Assembly (NCBI RefSeq): GCF_947489365.1
Contig: NZ_CANLDB010000005.1
Span: 62,001 to 126,000 of the forward strand
Source of the DNA: an uncultured Nocardioides sp.
Lineage (GTDB): Bacteria; Actinomycetota; Actinomycetes; Propionibacteriales; Nocardioidaceae
Reading direction: 5' to 3'
DNA length: 64,000 nt
Below are positions 1-7,983 of the stretch, piece after piece. The notes under the pieces are model-generated. The model ran no database searches and was not told where the DNA came from. It was given only the letters and a program-made list of their open reading frames with translations. The position numbers were made by a program, and so were the translations under genes. Position 1 is the stretch's first letter, and the number at the start of each line of letters is the position of its first letter.

Positions 1-429
1 GCCCGCACCTTCGGCACGCGGCCCAACGCGATCATCCGGCGCCACGTCTTCCCGATCGTGCTGCCGACGCTGCTCACCGTCGCGACGCTCGACTTCTGCT
101 TCGTGATGCTCGCCGAGTCGTCCCTGTCCTTCCTGGGCATCGGCATCCAGCCCCCGGACGTCTCCTGGGGCCTGCTCGTGAGCCAGGGCCGCACCTACCT
201 GCAGACCGCCTGGTGGCTGTCGTTCTTCCCCGGCCTGGCCATCGTCGTGACCACCGTGTCCACGACGATCCTCGCCTCGTGGGTGCGGATCGCGACCGAC
301 CCCGACCAGCGCTGGCGCCTCACCGTGCCGCGCTCCTCGCGGCGCAAGCTCGCCCGCGCCGACAAGGCCGCCGCCCGCCGCCGCGCCCGCGTCGGCGCCG
401 CCACCTCGACTGTCCAGGAGAAGCGATGA
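1..429 (+). CDS. Peptide-type ABC transporter permease, DppC-like (5' end outside window)
   Basis: C-terminal 142 residues of an inner-membrane permease of the dipeptide/oligopeptide/nickel importer family; the reading frame is open from base 1, so the start lies upstream. The family hallmark SSLSFLGIGIQPPDVSWG is present, followed by a final hydrophobic helix and a very basic, Arg/Ala-rich cytoplasmic tail. The gene ends in an ATGA overlap with the next ATPase gene, so permease and both ATPases are translationally coupled. Substrate cannot be read from the fragment. The downstream sugar-acid genes leave open either a peptide or an oligosaccharide/sugar-acid ligand, since this family also carries sugars. 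Family assignment is secure; substrate is not. Confidence 0.93.
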   Translation, partial: ARTFGTRPNAIIRRHVFPIVLPTLLTVATLDFCFVMLAESSLSFLGIGIQPPDVSWGLLVSQGRTYLQTAWWLSFFPGLAIVVTTVSTTILASWVRIATDPDQRWRLTVPRSSRRKLARADKAAARRRARVGAATSTVQEKR

Positions 430-1457
430 CCGCGACGTACGACCTGCCGGACGCCGGCACGGGCGGGACCGCCGCCGGCACGGGCTCCGTCGTCCTGGAC
501 GTCGACGGGCTGTCCGTCGACATCCGCACCCCGCAGGGCGTCGTACGAGCGGTGGACGGGGTGTCGTTCGGCGCCCGCCGCGGCGAGACGATCGCGCTGC
601 TCGGGGAGTCGGGCTGCGGCAAGTCGATGACGGCCCAGGCGATCGTCGGGCTTCTCGCCCCGGTGGCCGACGTGTCCGCCGGCGAGGTCCGCCTCGACGG
701 CACCGACCTGGTCACCGCCAGCCGCAAGCAGCGCCGGGCGCTGGCCGGGCCCGAGATCGCCATCGTCTTCCAGGACGCCCTCACCGCGCTCAACCCGGTC
801 TACACGGTGGGCTACCAGCTGGCGGAGCCGTTCCGGATCCACCGCGGCATGTCGCGCAAGCAGGCGCGCACCGAGGCGATCGCCCTCATGAAGCGCGTGG
901 GGATCCCCGAGCCCGAGAGCCGGGTCGACAACTACCCCCACCAGTTCTCCGGCGGCATGCGCCAGCGGCTGCTGATCGCGATCGCGGTCGCCCTGTCCCC
1001 CACCGTCCTGCTCGCCGACGAGCCGACCACCGCGCTCGACGTCACTGTGCAGGCGCAGATCATGCAGCTGCTCACCGACCTGCGCAGCGAGCGCGACATG
1101 GCCGTCGTCCTCATCACCCACGACCTGGCGCTCGTCTCCGAGCAGGCCGACCGCGTCGTGGTGATGTACGCCGGGACCGTCGTCGAGCAGGGACCCGTCG
1201 GCGAGGTCTTCGGCCGGCCGCGCCACCCGTACACCAAGGGCCTGCTCGACTCCGTGCCCGCCGGCGCGACCCGCGGCAGCGACCTGCGGTCGATCGGCGG
1301 GTCCCCGCCGGAGCTGCAGGACATCCCCGCGGCCTGCGTCTACCAGGACCGCTGCCCGCTGGTGCAGGACATCTGCCGCACCGAGCGGCCGGCGCCGCGC
1401 CACGTCGGGACCGACCACGCCTCGGCGTGCCACTTCAGCGAGGAGGTGTCGCGATGA
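426..1457 (+). CDS. Peptide-type ABC transporter ATPase, DppD-like
   Basis: 343-residue ATP-binding subunit energising the importer whose permease ends at 429. Walker A GESGCGKS lies near residues 60-67, the signature FSGGMRQR near 174, and Walker B LLADEPTTALDV near 195. The C-terminal oligopeptide-family extension contains Cys-rich CVYQDRCPLVQDIC. The ATG at 426 overlaps the stop of the permease (ATGA), which fixes the start. It ends in another ATGA overlap with the second ATPase, giving the usual DppD-DppF heterodimer arrangement. Length is normal for the family (about 330 residues). The N-terminal 20 residues are Gly/Ala/Thr-rich and precede the first conserved strand. Confidence 0.95.
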   Translation: MTATYDLPDAGTGGTAAGTGSVVLDVDGLSVDIRTPQGVVRAVDGVSFGARRGETIALLGESGCGKSMTAQAIVGLLAPVADVSAGEVRLDGTDLVTASRKQRRALAGPEIAIVFQDALTALNPVYTVGYQLAEPFRIHRGMSRKQARTEAIALMKRVGIPEPESRVDNYPHQFSGGMRQRLLIAIAVALSPTVLLADEPTTALDVTVQAQIMQLLTDLRSERDMAVVLITHDLALVSEQADRVVVMYAGTVVEQGPVGEVFGRPRHPYTKGLLDSVPAGATRGSDLRSIGGSPPELQDIPAACVYQDRCPLVQDICRTERPAPRHVGTDHASACHFSEEVSR

Positions 1458-2494
1458 GCGTCACCCACGACAGCACCGAGGCCACGTCGGGCACCCGGCC
1501 GCAGGGCGACGCCCTGCTCCAGGTGCGCGACCTGACGAAGGTCTTCGACGTCCGCCAGGGCCGGCAGACCACCCACCTGCGGGCCCTCGACGGCGTCACC
1601 CTCGACCTGCGCCGCGGCGAGACCCTCGGCCTGGTCGGCGAGTCCGGCTGCGGCAAGTCGACGCTGGCCCGCACGCTGCTGATGCTCGAGCGGCCCAACG
1701 CCGGCACGATCCGCTTCGACGGGGTCGACCCGCTGTCGCTGAGCGGCAAGGAGCTGCTGGCGTTCCGGCGCCGGGTGCAGATGGTCTTCCAGGACCCCTT
1801 CGCCTCGCTCAACGCCCGCATGACCGCCGGTGAGATCGTCGGCGAGCCGTGGGCGACCCACAAGGACCTGTACGCCACCTCCCGCGACCGCGCGGCCCGG
1901 GTGCGGGAGCTGCTGTCGCTGGTGGGGCTGCGTCCCTCCGACGCCGACAAGTTCCCCCAGGAGTTCTCCGGCGGCCAGCGCCAGCGCCTCGGCATCGCCC
2001 GCGCCCTGGCCCTGAACCCCGACGTCATCGTCTGCGACGAGCCCGTCTCCGCGCTCGACCTGTCGGTGCAGGCGCAGGTGCTGAACCTGCTCAACGACCT
2101 CCAGCAGCAGCTCGGGGTCTCCTACCTCTTCATCTCCCACGACCTGTCCGTGGTGCGCCACGTCGCGGACCGCGTGGTGGTGATGTACCTCGGCCGGATC
2201 ATCGAGCAGGGCGACACCGAGCCGACGTTCGACCGCCCGCTGCACCCGTACACGGGTGCGCTGATGTCGGCGGCGCCGTCGCTGGGGGCCCGGACACGCG
2301 AGCAGATCATCCTGTCCGGCGAGATCCCGTCGCCGCTGAACCCGCCGTCCGGCTGCCGCTTCCGCACCCGGTGCTGGAAGGCCACCGACGAGTGCGCCAC
2401 CACCCCGCCCGTCGTGCAGGGGTCGGGACCGGAGCACACCGCCGAGTGCTTCCACCCCCTCGGGGCCTCGGAGCTCGTCGACGTCGCCCCGTGA
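1454..2494 (+). CDS. Peptide-type ABC transporter ATPase, DppF-like
   Basis: 346-residue second ATPase of the importer. Walker A GESGCGKSTLA near residues 64-74, Q-loop VFQDPFASLN, signature FSGGQRQRLGIARAL, Walker B VIVCDEPVSALD, H-loop ISHDLSVV, and the C-terminal oligopeptide-family segment with CRFRTRCWKATDEC. The ATG at 1454 is preceded by AGGAGG at 1441-1446 and overlaps the DppD-like stop; an in-frame upstream ATG at 1427 lies inside the preceding gene and is less likely. The stop overlaps the ATG of the TauE/SafE gene, so that gene is in the same transcription unit. Confidence 0.95.
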   Translation: MSVTHDSTEATSGTRPQGDALLQVRDLTKVFDVRQGRQTTHLRALDGVTLDLRRGETLGLVGESGCGKSTLARTLLMLERPNAGTIRFDGVDPLSLSGKELLAFRRRVQMVFQDPFASLNARMTAGEIVGEPWATHKDLYATSRDRAARVRELLSLVGLRPSDADKFPQEFSGGQRQRLGIARALALNPDVIVCDEPVSALDLSVQAQVLNLLNDLQQQLGVSYLFISHDLSVVRHVADRVVVMYLGRIIEQGDTEPTFDRPLHPYTGALMSAAPSLGARTREQIILSGEIPSPLNPPSGCRFRTRCWKATDECATTPPVVQGSGPEHTAECFHPLGASELVDVAP

Positions 2495-3228
2495 TGCCGG
2501 GACTGCCCGCGGTGTCGATCGCGGGCTTCCTGGTCATCGCCGTCGCGGTCGTCCTGGCCTCGGCGCTGCAGGCCTCGATCGGCTTCGGGATGGGCATGTT
2601 GGCCGCGCCGATCGTCGCGTTGGTCGACCCCTCGCTGCTGCCTGGGACGCTCATCGTGCTGGCCGTGGTGGTGACGGTGCTGGTGGTGCTCGCCGAGCGG
2701 CAGCACGTCGACCTGACGGGCACCGGGTGGGCGATGGCAGGCCGGGTGCCGGGGTCGGTGGTCGGGGCGCTGCTGGTCGCGACGCTCCCCCAGCGCGGGC
2801 TCGCGCTCCTGCTGGCCGCCGTCGTGCTCCTCGGCGTCGCGGTCACCTCGCTGGGCTGGGCCCCGGCCCCCCGTCGTACGACCCTGGTCGCCGCGGGCGG
2901 CGCCTCCGGCGTGCTCGGCACCGCCACCTCGATCGGCGGACCGCCGATGGCGCTGGTCTGGCAGGGCAAGGAGGGCCCCGGCCTGCGGGGCACGATGAGC
3001 GGCTTCTTCCTCGTCGGCTCCCTGATCTCGATCGCCACCCTGGCCGTCGCCGGGGCGATCACGACGCACGTCCTGCTCGCGGTCGCGTGGCTCGCGCCGC
3101 TGCCGGTCCTCGGCTGGGCCCTGTCGCTGCTGCTCAACCGCCACCTCGACAAGCAGCGCCTGCGCCGCACCGCGATCGTGGTCTCCGCGCTCGGCGCCGC
3201 AGTCCTGGTGGTCCAACAGCTCGTCTGA
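2494..3228 (+). CDS. TauE/SafE-family membrane transporter (sulfite/organoanion exporter-like)
   Basis: 244-residue membrane protein with about seven or eight hydrophobic segments and a small-residue motif ASIGFGMGMLAAP near the N terminus, typical of the first TauE/SafE half; a second repeat begins near ASGVLGTATSIGGPPMAL. Family members move small anions such as sulfite or sulfoacetate, but specificity cannot be predicted. It starts at the ATG overlapping the stop of the DppF-like ATPase. Three bases after its stop begins the 32-bp repeat array, which separates it from the convergent dehydrogenase gene. Why an anion exporter is coupled to a peptide-type importer is not evident. Confidence 0.88.
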   Translation: MPGLPAVSIAGFLVIAVAVVLASALQASIGFGMGMLAAPIVALVDPSLLPGTLIVLAVVVTVLVVLAERQHVDLTGTGWAMAGRVPGSVVGALLVATLPQRGLALLLAAVVLLGVAVTSLGWAPAPRRTTLVAAGGASGVLGTATSIGGPPMALVWQGKEGPGLRGTMSGFFLVGSLISIATLAVAGAITTHVLLAVAWLAPLPVLGWALSLLLNRHLDKQRLRRTAIVVSALGAAVLVVQQLV

Positions 3229-3230
3229 CC

Positions 3231-3561
3231 GCCGAGTCGGCCCGAACGCACGTGCTCACGGCGCCGAGTCGGCCCGAGCGCACGTCCTGATGGCGCCGAG
3301 TCGGCCCGAACGCACGACCTGACGGCGCCGAGTCGGCCCGAACGCACGACCTGACGGCGCCGAGTCGGCCCGAGCGCACGACCTGACGGCACGGAGTCGG
3401 CCCCAACCATCGCAGTTCGGGCCGACTCGAGGCCGATACGGCGTGGGTTCGGGCCGACTCGAGGCCCGTACGGCGTGCGTCCGGGCCGACTCGAGCCCCG
3501 TACGACGTGCGTCCGGGCCGACTCGAGCCTTCTGAGGCGTGCGTTCGGGCCGACTCGGCGG
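3231..3561. repeat. Two facing tandem arrays with exact 32-bp period (6 + 5 units) between convergent genes
   Basis: Left half: units starting GCCGAGTCGGCCCGA at 3231, 3263, 3295, 3327, 3359 and a diverged one at 3391, each exactly 32 bp apart. Right half: the same core in reverse complement (GTTCGGGCCGACTC or GTCCGGGCCGACTC) starting at 3415, 3447, 3479, 3511 and 3543, again exactly 32 bp apart. About 19-20 bases of each unit are conserved and 12-13 vary slightly. The array fills the whole gap between the TauE/SafE stop (3228) and the dehydrogenase stop (3562). 32 is not a multiple of three, so it is not coding. A transcript could fold into a very long hairpin; role as terminator or protein-binding array is inference. 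Confidence 0.9.
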
Positions 3562-4563
3562 TCAGCGGGCGACGGGGTTGCGCAGCGGCCGGCCGGCGGC
3601 GAGGGCGTCGACGTTGTCGGTGACGTCGCCGGCGCGGCCGGCGAAGACCTCCGCGGTGTGGCCGGACTGGTGCGGGGTGAGGACGACGTTGTCGAGGCCC
3701 GTGAAGTCGAGGTACGACGGCGGCGGGGCGTCGGGGTCGCGCGGGTTGCGCCACCACACGTCGATCCCGGCGCCGGCGATCCGGCGCTCGGTCAGGGCGT
3801 CGTGCAGCGCCTGCTCGTCGACGACCGCCCCGCGGGCGACGTTGACGAGCACCGCCGTCGGCTTCATCGCCGCCAGCTCGGCGGCACCGATCAGACCGGT
3901 GGTGCCGGGTCCGAGGGGCACGGTGACGACCACGACGTCCGAGGCCGCGAGCAGCGCGAGGAGGTCGCCCTCGCCGCCCACCCAGTCGACCTGGCCCGCG
4001 TCGAGGCCGGCGGGCAGCGGGGCGTCGGGACGCCGTCGTACGGTCCGGACACGCATGCCGAGCGCCGCACCGGCGCGGGCGACGGCGGCGCCGATCTCGC
4101 CGAAGCCGACGACGCCGAGCGTCCGGCCGCCGAGGACGCCGCCGAAGGGGTGTCCGGGGGTCGCGACGGCGTTCGACCAGGTCCCGCGCCGCATCGCCGC
4201 GTCGCTGGCCATCACGCCACGGAGGAGCATCATCGAGACCATCACGACGTGCTCGGCGATGGAGCGGCCGTGGTGGTAGGTGTTGGCGAGCGCCACGCCG
4301 TCCCGCAGCGCGGCGGTGTCGATCTTGTCGGTGCCTGCGCCGGTGACCTGGACCAGCCGCAGCCCGGTCATCGCGTCCAGCAGCGGCGCGCGGGCCGAGG
4401 AGCAGACCAGCACGTCGTACGACGCCAGGGCGGCGGGGTCGGGCAGTCCGTCGAGGGCCCAGTCCCAGGTGTGGGGTGACGCCCCGTCGCGGGTGAGGAC
4501 GTCGGCGAAGCGCTCCATCACCGGCTCGGTGATGAGGACGCGGAGCCCGGGTGCGGCGCTCAC
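3562..4563 (-). CDS. D-isomer-specific 2-hydroxyacid dehydrogenase family protein
   Basis: 333-residue NAD(P)-dependent oxidoreductase. Rossmann motif VVGFGEIGAAVARAG, catalytic Arg in VNVARGAVVDE (about residue 244) and catalytic His in LTPHQSGHT (about 298) are present. The usual catalytic Glu of the DVFExEP motif is replaced: the aligned segment reads DVWWRNP, with Asn at about residue 273. GTG start at 4563 overlaps the stop of the glucarate-dehydratase-like gene, so the two are translationally coupled and probably act in one pathway on a sugar acid or its keto product. Substrate unknown. Either a subfamily with an altered catalytic acid or an enzyme with changed activity. Confidence 0.87.
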   Translation of the reverse strand: MSAAPGLRVLITEPVMERFADVLTRDGASPHTWDWALDGLPDPAALASYDVLVCSSARAPLLDAMTGLRLVQVTGAGTDKIDTAALRDGVALANTYHHGRSIAEHVVMVSMMLLRGVMASDAAMRRGTWSNAVATPGHPFGGVLGGRTLGVVGFGEIGAAVARAGAALGMRVRTVRRRPDAPLPAGLDAGQVDWVGGEGDLLALLAASDVVVVTVPLGPGTTGLIGAAELAAMKPTAVLVNVARGAVVDEQALHDALTERRIAGAGIDVWWRNPRDPDAPPPSYLDFTGLDNVVLTPHQSGHTAEVFAGRAGDVTDNVDALAAGRPLRNPVAR

Positions 4564-5879
4564 CAGCGCGGGATCGTGTTGTCGAAGTCCGGCTGGAAGC
4601 GGCGCATGTAGCCGGTGTCGTCGCGCTCGGTGAGGCCGCAGCGCTCGTACTGCTCGTGGAGGCGGTCGAGCCGGTCGCGGCCGAGCTCCACCCCGAGGCC
4701 CGGCCCGGTCGGCACCGGGACGGCGCCGTCCTCGATCCGCAGGACGCCGTCCACGACGACGTCCTCGTCGGCGCGCTTCCACGGCCAGTGGGTGTCGCAG
4801 GCGTAGTCGAGGTTGGGCGTCGCGGCCGCGAGGTGGGTCATCGCGGCCAGCGAGACGCCGAGGTGGGAGTTGGAGTGCATCGACAGGCGCATGCCCCAGG
4901 TGCGGCAGATGGTGGCGAGCTGCTGCGACTGCCGCAGGCCGCCCCAGAAGTGGTGGTCGCTCAGGATCACCTGGACGGCGTCCTGCGCGACGGCCGGCGG
5001 CAGGTGGTCGAACGCCACGACGGCCATGTTGGTGGCCAGCGGCATCGCCGCGGCGCGGGCGACCTCCGCCATGCCGTCGATGCCGGGGGCGGGGTCCTCG
5101 AGGTACTCGACGACGCCGGCGAGGTCGGCGGCGACCTGGATCGAGGTCGGCACGGTCCAGGCGGCGTTGGGGTCGAGGCGCAGCGGGAGGTCGGGGAACG
5201 CCTCGCGCAGCGCGCGCATGGCCGCGACCTCCTCGGCGGGCGGCATCACGCCGCCCTTCAGCTTGAGCGCGGTGAAGCCGTAGGTGTCGACGAGGCGGTG
5301 GGCCTGGGCCACGATGCCGGCCGGGTCGAGGGCCTCGCCCCACTCGTCGTAGGGCTCGCCCGGGTGGCCGGCCCACTTGTAGAAGAGGTAACCGGAGTAG
5401 GCCACGCGGTCCCGCACGGCGCCCCCGAGCAGGTCGGACACCGGGACGCCCGCGAGCTTGCCCTGCAGGTCGAGCGCGGCGACCTCGAACGGGGAGAAGA
5501 CGCGGTCGGGGGTGGCGGAGCCGGTGACCATGCCGGACATCCCGTGCCCGCCGATGCCGTCGTCGGTGGCCAGCGACTCGACGACGGCCCGGCGGATGCC
5601 GTTGGTGTCGTGGACGTCGAGGCCCACCAGGTGCTCCGCCGCACGGCGCAGCCGGGTCAGGTGCGGCAGGTCGCCGTACGACTCGCCGAGGCCGTAGGTG
5701 CCGTCGGCGAGGACCACCTCGACGACCGAGCGCAGGGCGTACGGCTCGTGCACGCCGACGCTGTTGAGCAGCGGCGGGTCGCGGAAGGCGACCGGGGTGA
5801 CGACGACGTCCGCGATGCGCGAGCGCGTCGGGGAGTCGTCGACGGACGGGTGGACTGTCGGCTCACGGAGGGACGTCAC
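4560..5879 (-). CDS. gudD: Glucarate-dehydratase-like enolase superfamily enzyme
   Basis: 439 residues, close to the length of known glucarate dehydratases. Expected reaction: loss of water from D-glucarate (or a related aldarate) to give 5-dehydro-4-deoxyglucarate, in the cytoplasm. Active-site features are recognisable in order: the base pair LKLKGG, metal ligands in RLDPNAAWT, YLEDPAPG and TNMAVVAF, the catalytic His in MHSNSHLG, and its Asp partner in YACDTHWPW. Start is a GTG at 5879 with only a weak GGGA upstream, so the exact N terminus is uncertain by about ten residues. It is coupled to the 2-hydroxyacid dehydrogenase and lies downstream of the IclR gene on the same strand. Other aldarate dehydratases of the group cannot be excluded. 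Confidence 0.82.
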   Translation of the reverse strand: MTSLREPTVHPSVDDSPTRSRIADVVVTPVAFRDPPLLNSVGVHEPYALRSVVEVVLADGTYGLGESYGDLPHLTRLRRAAEHLVGLDVHDTNGIRRAVVESLATDDGIGGHGMSGMVTGSATPDRVFSPFEVAALDLQGKLAGVPVSDLLGGAVRDRVAYSGYLFYKWAGHPGEPYDEWGEALDPAGIVAQAHRLVDTYGFTALKLKGGVMPPAEEVAAMRALREAFPDLPLRLDPNAAWTVPTSIQVAADLAGVVEYLEDPAPGIDGMAEVARAAAMPLATNMAVVAFDHLPPAVAQDAVQVILSDHHFWGGLRQSQQLATICRTWGMRLSMHSNSHLGVSLAAMTHLAAATPNLDYACDTHWPWKRADEDVVVDGVLRIEDGAVPVPTGPGLGVELGRDRLDRLHEQYERCGLTERDDTGYMRRFQPDFDNTIPRW

Positions 5880-5901
5880 TCCCGCAGTGTGTCATGCGTC
5901 T

Positions 5902-5928
5902 ACGAGTGCAGACAACACCCACGAGTGC
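5902..5928. promoter_or_regulatory. Direct repeat ACGAGTGC x2 upstream of the dehydratase gene (possible operator)
   Basis: Two identical 8-bp copies at 5902-5909 and 5921-5928, 19 bp apart (close to two helical turns), lie in the 64-bp gap between the dehydratase start and the IclR stop. Spacing and position would suit binding of the adjacent IclR-family regulator, but no consensus is known to me for this protein. Confidence 0.3.
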
Positions 5929-5943
5929 GAACAGGGTGGCGGG

Positions 5944-6753
5944 CTAGCTCCAGGCGATCGACTGGCTCATCGGTCCCACGACCCGGGCGATCCGGTCGCC
6001 GACGTGGCGCAGCGTCTCGGTGATCTCGCGCTCGCGGGCCTCGTCGAGCCGCACCATCGGGATCGAGGCGCTGATCGCGTCCGTCGGCGGGTCGGCGTAC
6101 CGCAGGGCGACGGCGAAGCAGCGCAGGCCGAGGGTGTTCTCCTCGTTGTCGATCGAGAAGCCCCGCTCTCGTGTGAGCCGGAGGTCCTCGGCGAGCGAGT
6201 CACGGTCCGTGTGCGTCTTCGGGGTGACCGGGCTGAGCTCGGCGGGCAGGTGCTCCTCGAGCTGCTCCGGGGGCAGCTGAGCGAGCACCGCCTTGCCGAG
6301 CGAGGTGGAGTACGCCGGCAGCCGGCGCCCGACGCGGCTGTACGGGCGGAGGTACTGGCTCGACTCCCGCGTCGCGAGGTAGACGACGTCGGCGCCGTCG
6401 ATGCGGCCGAAGTGGAAGGTCTCGTCGAGGGCCTCGCGCAGCTCGTCGAGGAACGGCGCGACCATCGGCAGGTAGGGGTCGGTGTCGAGGTAGCTCGTGC
6501 CAGCCAGCAGCGCGCGGATGCCGATCCCGTAGAGGGTGCCGGTGGTGTCGGCGCGGACCCAGCCGTGCTTGGCGAGCGTCCGCAGCAGTGCGTGGAGGCT
6601 GCTGCGGGGGACGCCGAGCGCCTCGCTCAGCTCACGCAGGCGCACCGGCCGGTTCTGGCGGGCCGCCAGGAACTCGAGGATCTCGACCGTCCGGGCCGCG
6701 GACTTCACCTCACGGACGCCCCCGGCCGGGGCGGAGCTCACGTTCTCACTCAT
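5944..6753 (-). CDS. IclR-family transcriptional regulator
   Basis: 269-residue regulator: N-terminal winged helix (RLRELSEALGVPRSSLHALLRTL, residues about 30-60) followed by the IclR effector domain, with the family-typical YSTSLGKAVLA segment in the middle and a C-terminal EITETLRHVGDRIARVVG helix. Such proteins sense small aromatic or sugar-acid ligands and control neighbouring catabolic genes. It is upstream of, and on the same strand as, the dehydratase and dehydrogenase genes, 64 bp away, so these are its likely targets. ATG at 6753 was chosen over an in-frame upstream ATG at 6828 because conservation begins after MSENVSSAP. Confidence 0.92.
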   Translation of the reverse strand: MSENVSSAPAGGVREVKSAARTVEILEFLAARQNRPVRLRELSEALGVPRSSLHALLRTLAKHGWVRADTTGTLYGIGIRALLAGTSYLDTDPYLPMVAPFLDELREALDETFHFGRIDGADVVYLATRESSQYLRPYSRVGRRLPAYSTSLGKAVLAQLPPEQLEEHLPAELSPVTPKTHTDRDSLAEDLRLTRERGFSIDNEENTLGLRCFAVALRYADPPTDAISASIPMVRLDEAREREITETLRHVGDRIARVVGPMSQSIAWS

Positions 6754-6887
6754 GGTTCTCCGTCGCTGGGGGCCGACCTGGCCCAGAGAGCCCACAGCAT
6801 AGTCGAGCAGGTAGACGCTTGCCCACATATGAGGACGACGTCCTCGCGGCCGCCTGCCCCGTCGCTCCGCGGCGACTGCTCTCGGAG

Positions 6888-6906
6888 ATAGGTAAGCCTT
6901 GCCATA
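6888..6906 (+). promoter_or_regulatory. DtxR/IdeR-like iron box upstream of the ferric ABC importer
   Basis: The 19-mer at 6888-6906 matches the actinobacterial DtxR/IdeR consensus TTAGGTTAGGCTAACCTAA at 12 of 19 positions by hand alignment and has its own near-dyad GGTAAG-C-CTTGCC. It sits 42 bp before the start of a ferric-iron-binding lipoprotein gene and next to a possible -10 TATCCT at 6905-6910, where a repressor would block transcription when iron is plentiful. Confidence 0.5.
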
Positions 6907-6947
6907 TCCTCTGGACGGACGTCTCCCCCACCCGAACGAGGACCCTC

Positions 6948-7970
6948 ATGCGCCGCCGCTTCGTGAGCCTGATCGCCTGTGCGCCGCTGGTGCTGACGAC
7001 CGCCGGGTGCGGGATCTTCGGCTCGGGCGGCGAGGACGCCGACCTGCAGGTCTACTCCGCTCGCCACTACGACCTGGAGGAGGCGTTCGCCGACTTCACG
7101 GACGACACCGGCATCACCGTCGAGTTCCTGTACGGCGAGGACGCCGAGCTGCTGGAGCGCCTCCGGTCCGAGGGCGAGGACACCCCGGCCGACCTGTTCA
7201 TGACCGTCGACGCCGGGATGCTGTGGAAGGCCGCCGAGGAGGGGGTCCTGGCGCCGGTGGAGTCGCGCGCGATCGAGACCGCCGTCCCCCGCGACCTCCG
7301 CGACCCCGAGGGCCGCTGGGCCGGTCTGGCGATGCGGGCGCGGACCCTGATGTACGACCCGCGGACCGTCGACCCCGCCGACTTCGACCCCGTCGACAGC
7401 TACGCGGGCCTCGGCGACCCGCAGTGGGAGGGCCGGCTGTGCATGCGCGACGAGACGTCGTCGTACGTGCAGTCGCTGGTCGCGAGCCTCATCGACACCC
7501 AGGGTCGCGAGAAGGCGCTCGAGACCGTGCAGGGCTGGGTCGACAACGACGTCGAGATCGTGAGCAACGACGTCGAGCTGCTCGAGACCATCGCCGCGGG
7601 CGGCTGCGAGGTCGGCATCACCAACCACTACTACCTGGCGCGCCTGCTCGAGGAGGACCCCGACCTGCCGGTGGCGCCGTACTGGGCCAGCCAGGAGGGC
7701 GACGGCACCCACGTCAACATCTCCGGCGCGGGCGTGGTCGAGGGCTCGGACGCCGCCCCCGAGGCGCAGCAGCTGATGGAGTGGCTCGCCACCGAGGGCC
7801 AGAGCGACTTCGTCGACGACAACCACGAGTACCCCGTCAACCCGGACGTCGCGCCCGAGGACCTCATCGCCACCTTCGGCGAGTTCGACCGCATGCAGGT
7901 CGACGCGGCGGCGTACGGCGCCCGCAACGCCGAGGCCGTCGAGCTGCTCGACGAGGCGGGCTACCGGTGA
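6948..7970 (+). CDS. Ferric iron ABC transporter substrate-binding lipoprotein, FbpA-like
   Basis: 340-residue periplasmic-type binding protein anchored as a lipoprotein: basic start MRRRF, hydrophobic stretch, lipobox LTTAGC. Mature sequence begins LQVYSARHYDLEEAFADF, the characteristic opening of Fe(3+)-binding FbpA/FutA-type proteins; a late Tyr-containing segment ITNHYYLARLL matches the iron-coordinating tyrosine pair of that group. First gene of a three-gene importer operon (13 bp gap to the permease). The iron box 42 bp upstream supports iron starvation control. ATG at 6948 chosen because it directly precedes the signal peptide. Confidence 0.92.
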   Translation: MRRRFVSLIACAPLVLTTAGCGIFGSGGEDADLQVYSARHYDLEEAFADFTDDTGITVEFLYGEDAELLERLRSEGEDTPADLFMTVDAGMLWKAAEEGVLAPVESRAIETAVPRDLRDPEGRWAGLAMRARTLMYDPRTVDPADFDPVDSYAGLGDPQWEGRLCMRDETSSYVQSLVASLIDTQGREKALETVQGWVDNDVEIVSNDVELLETIAAGGCEVGITNHYYLARLLEEDPDLPVAPYWASQEGDGTHVNISGAGVVEGSDAAPEAQQLMEWLATEGQSDFVDDNHEYPVNPDVAPEDLIATFGEFDRMQVDAAAYGARNAEAVELLDEAGYR

Positions 7971-7983
7971 CCCGGACGGGGTC

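Noticed and set aside
3231..3561. CRISPR array, suggested by regular repeats
   Set aside because: Repeat about 20 bp with 12-13-bp spacers that resemble each other, array inverted in the middle, and no cas genes; too short for CRISPR.
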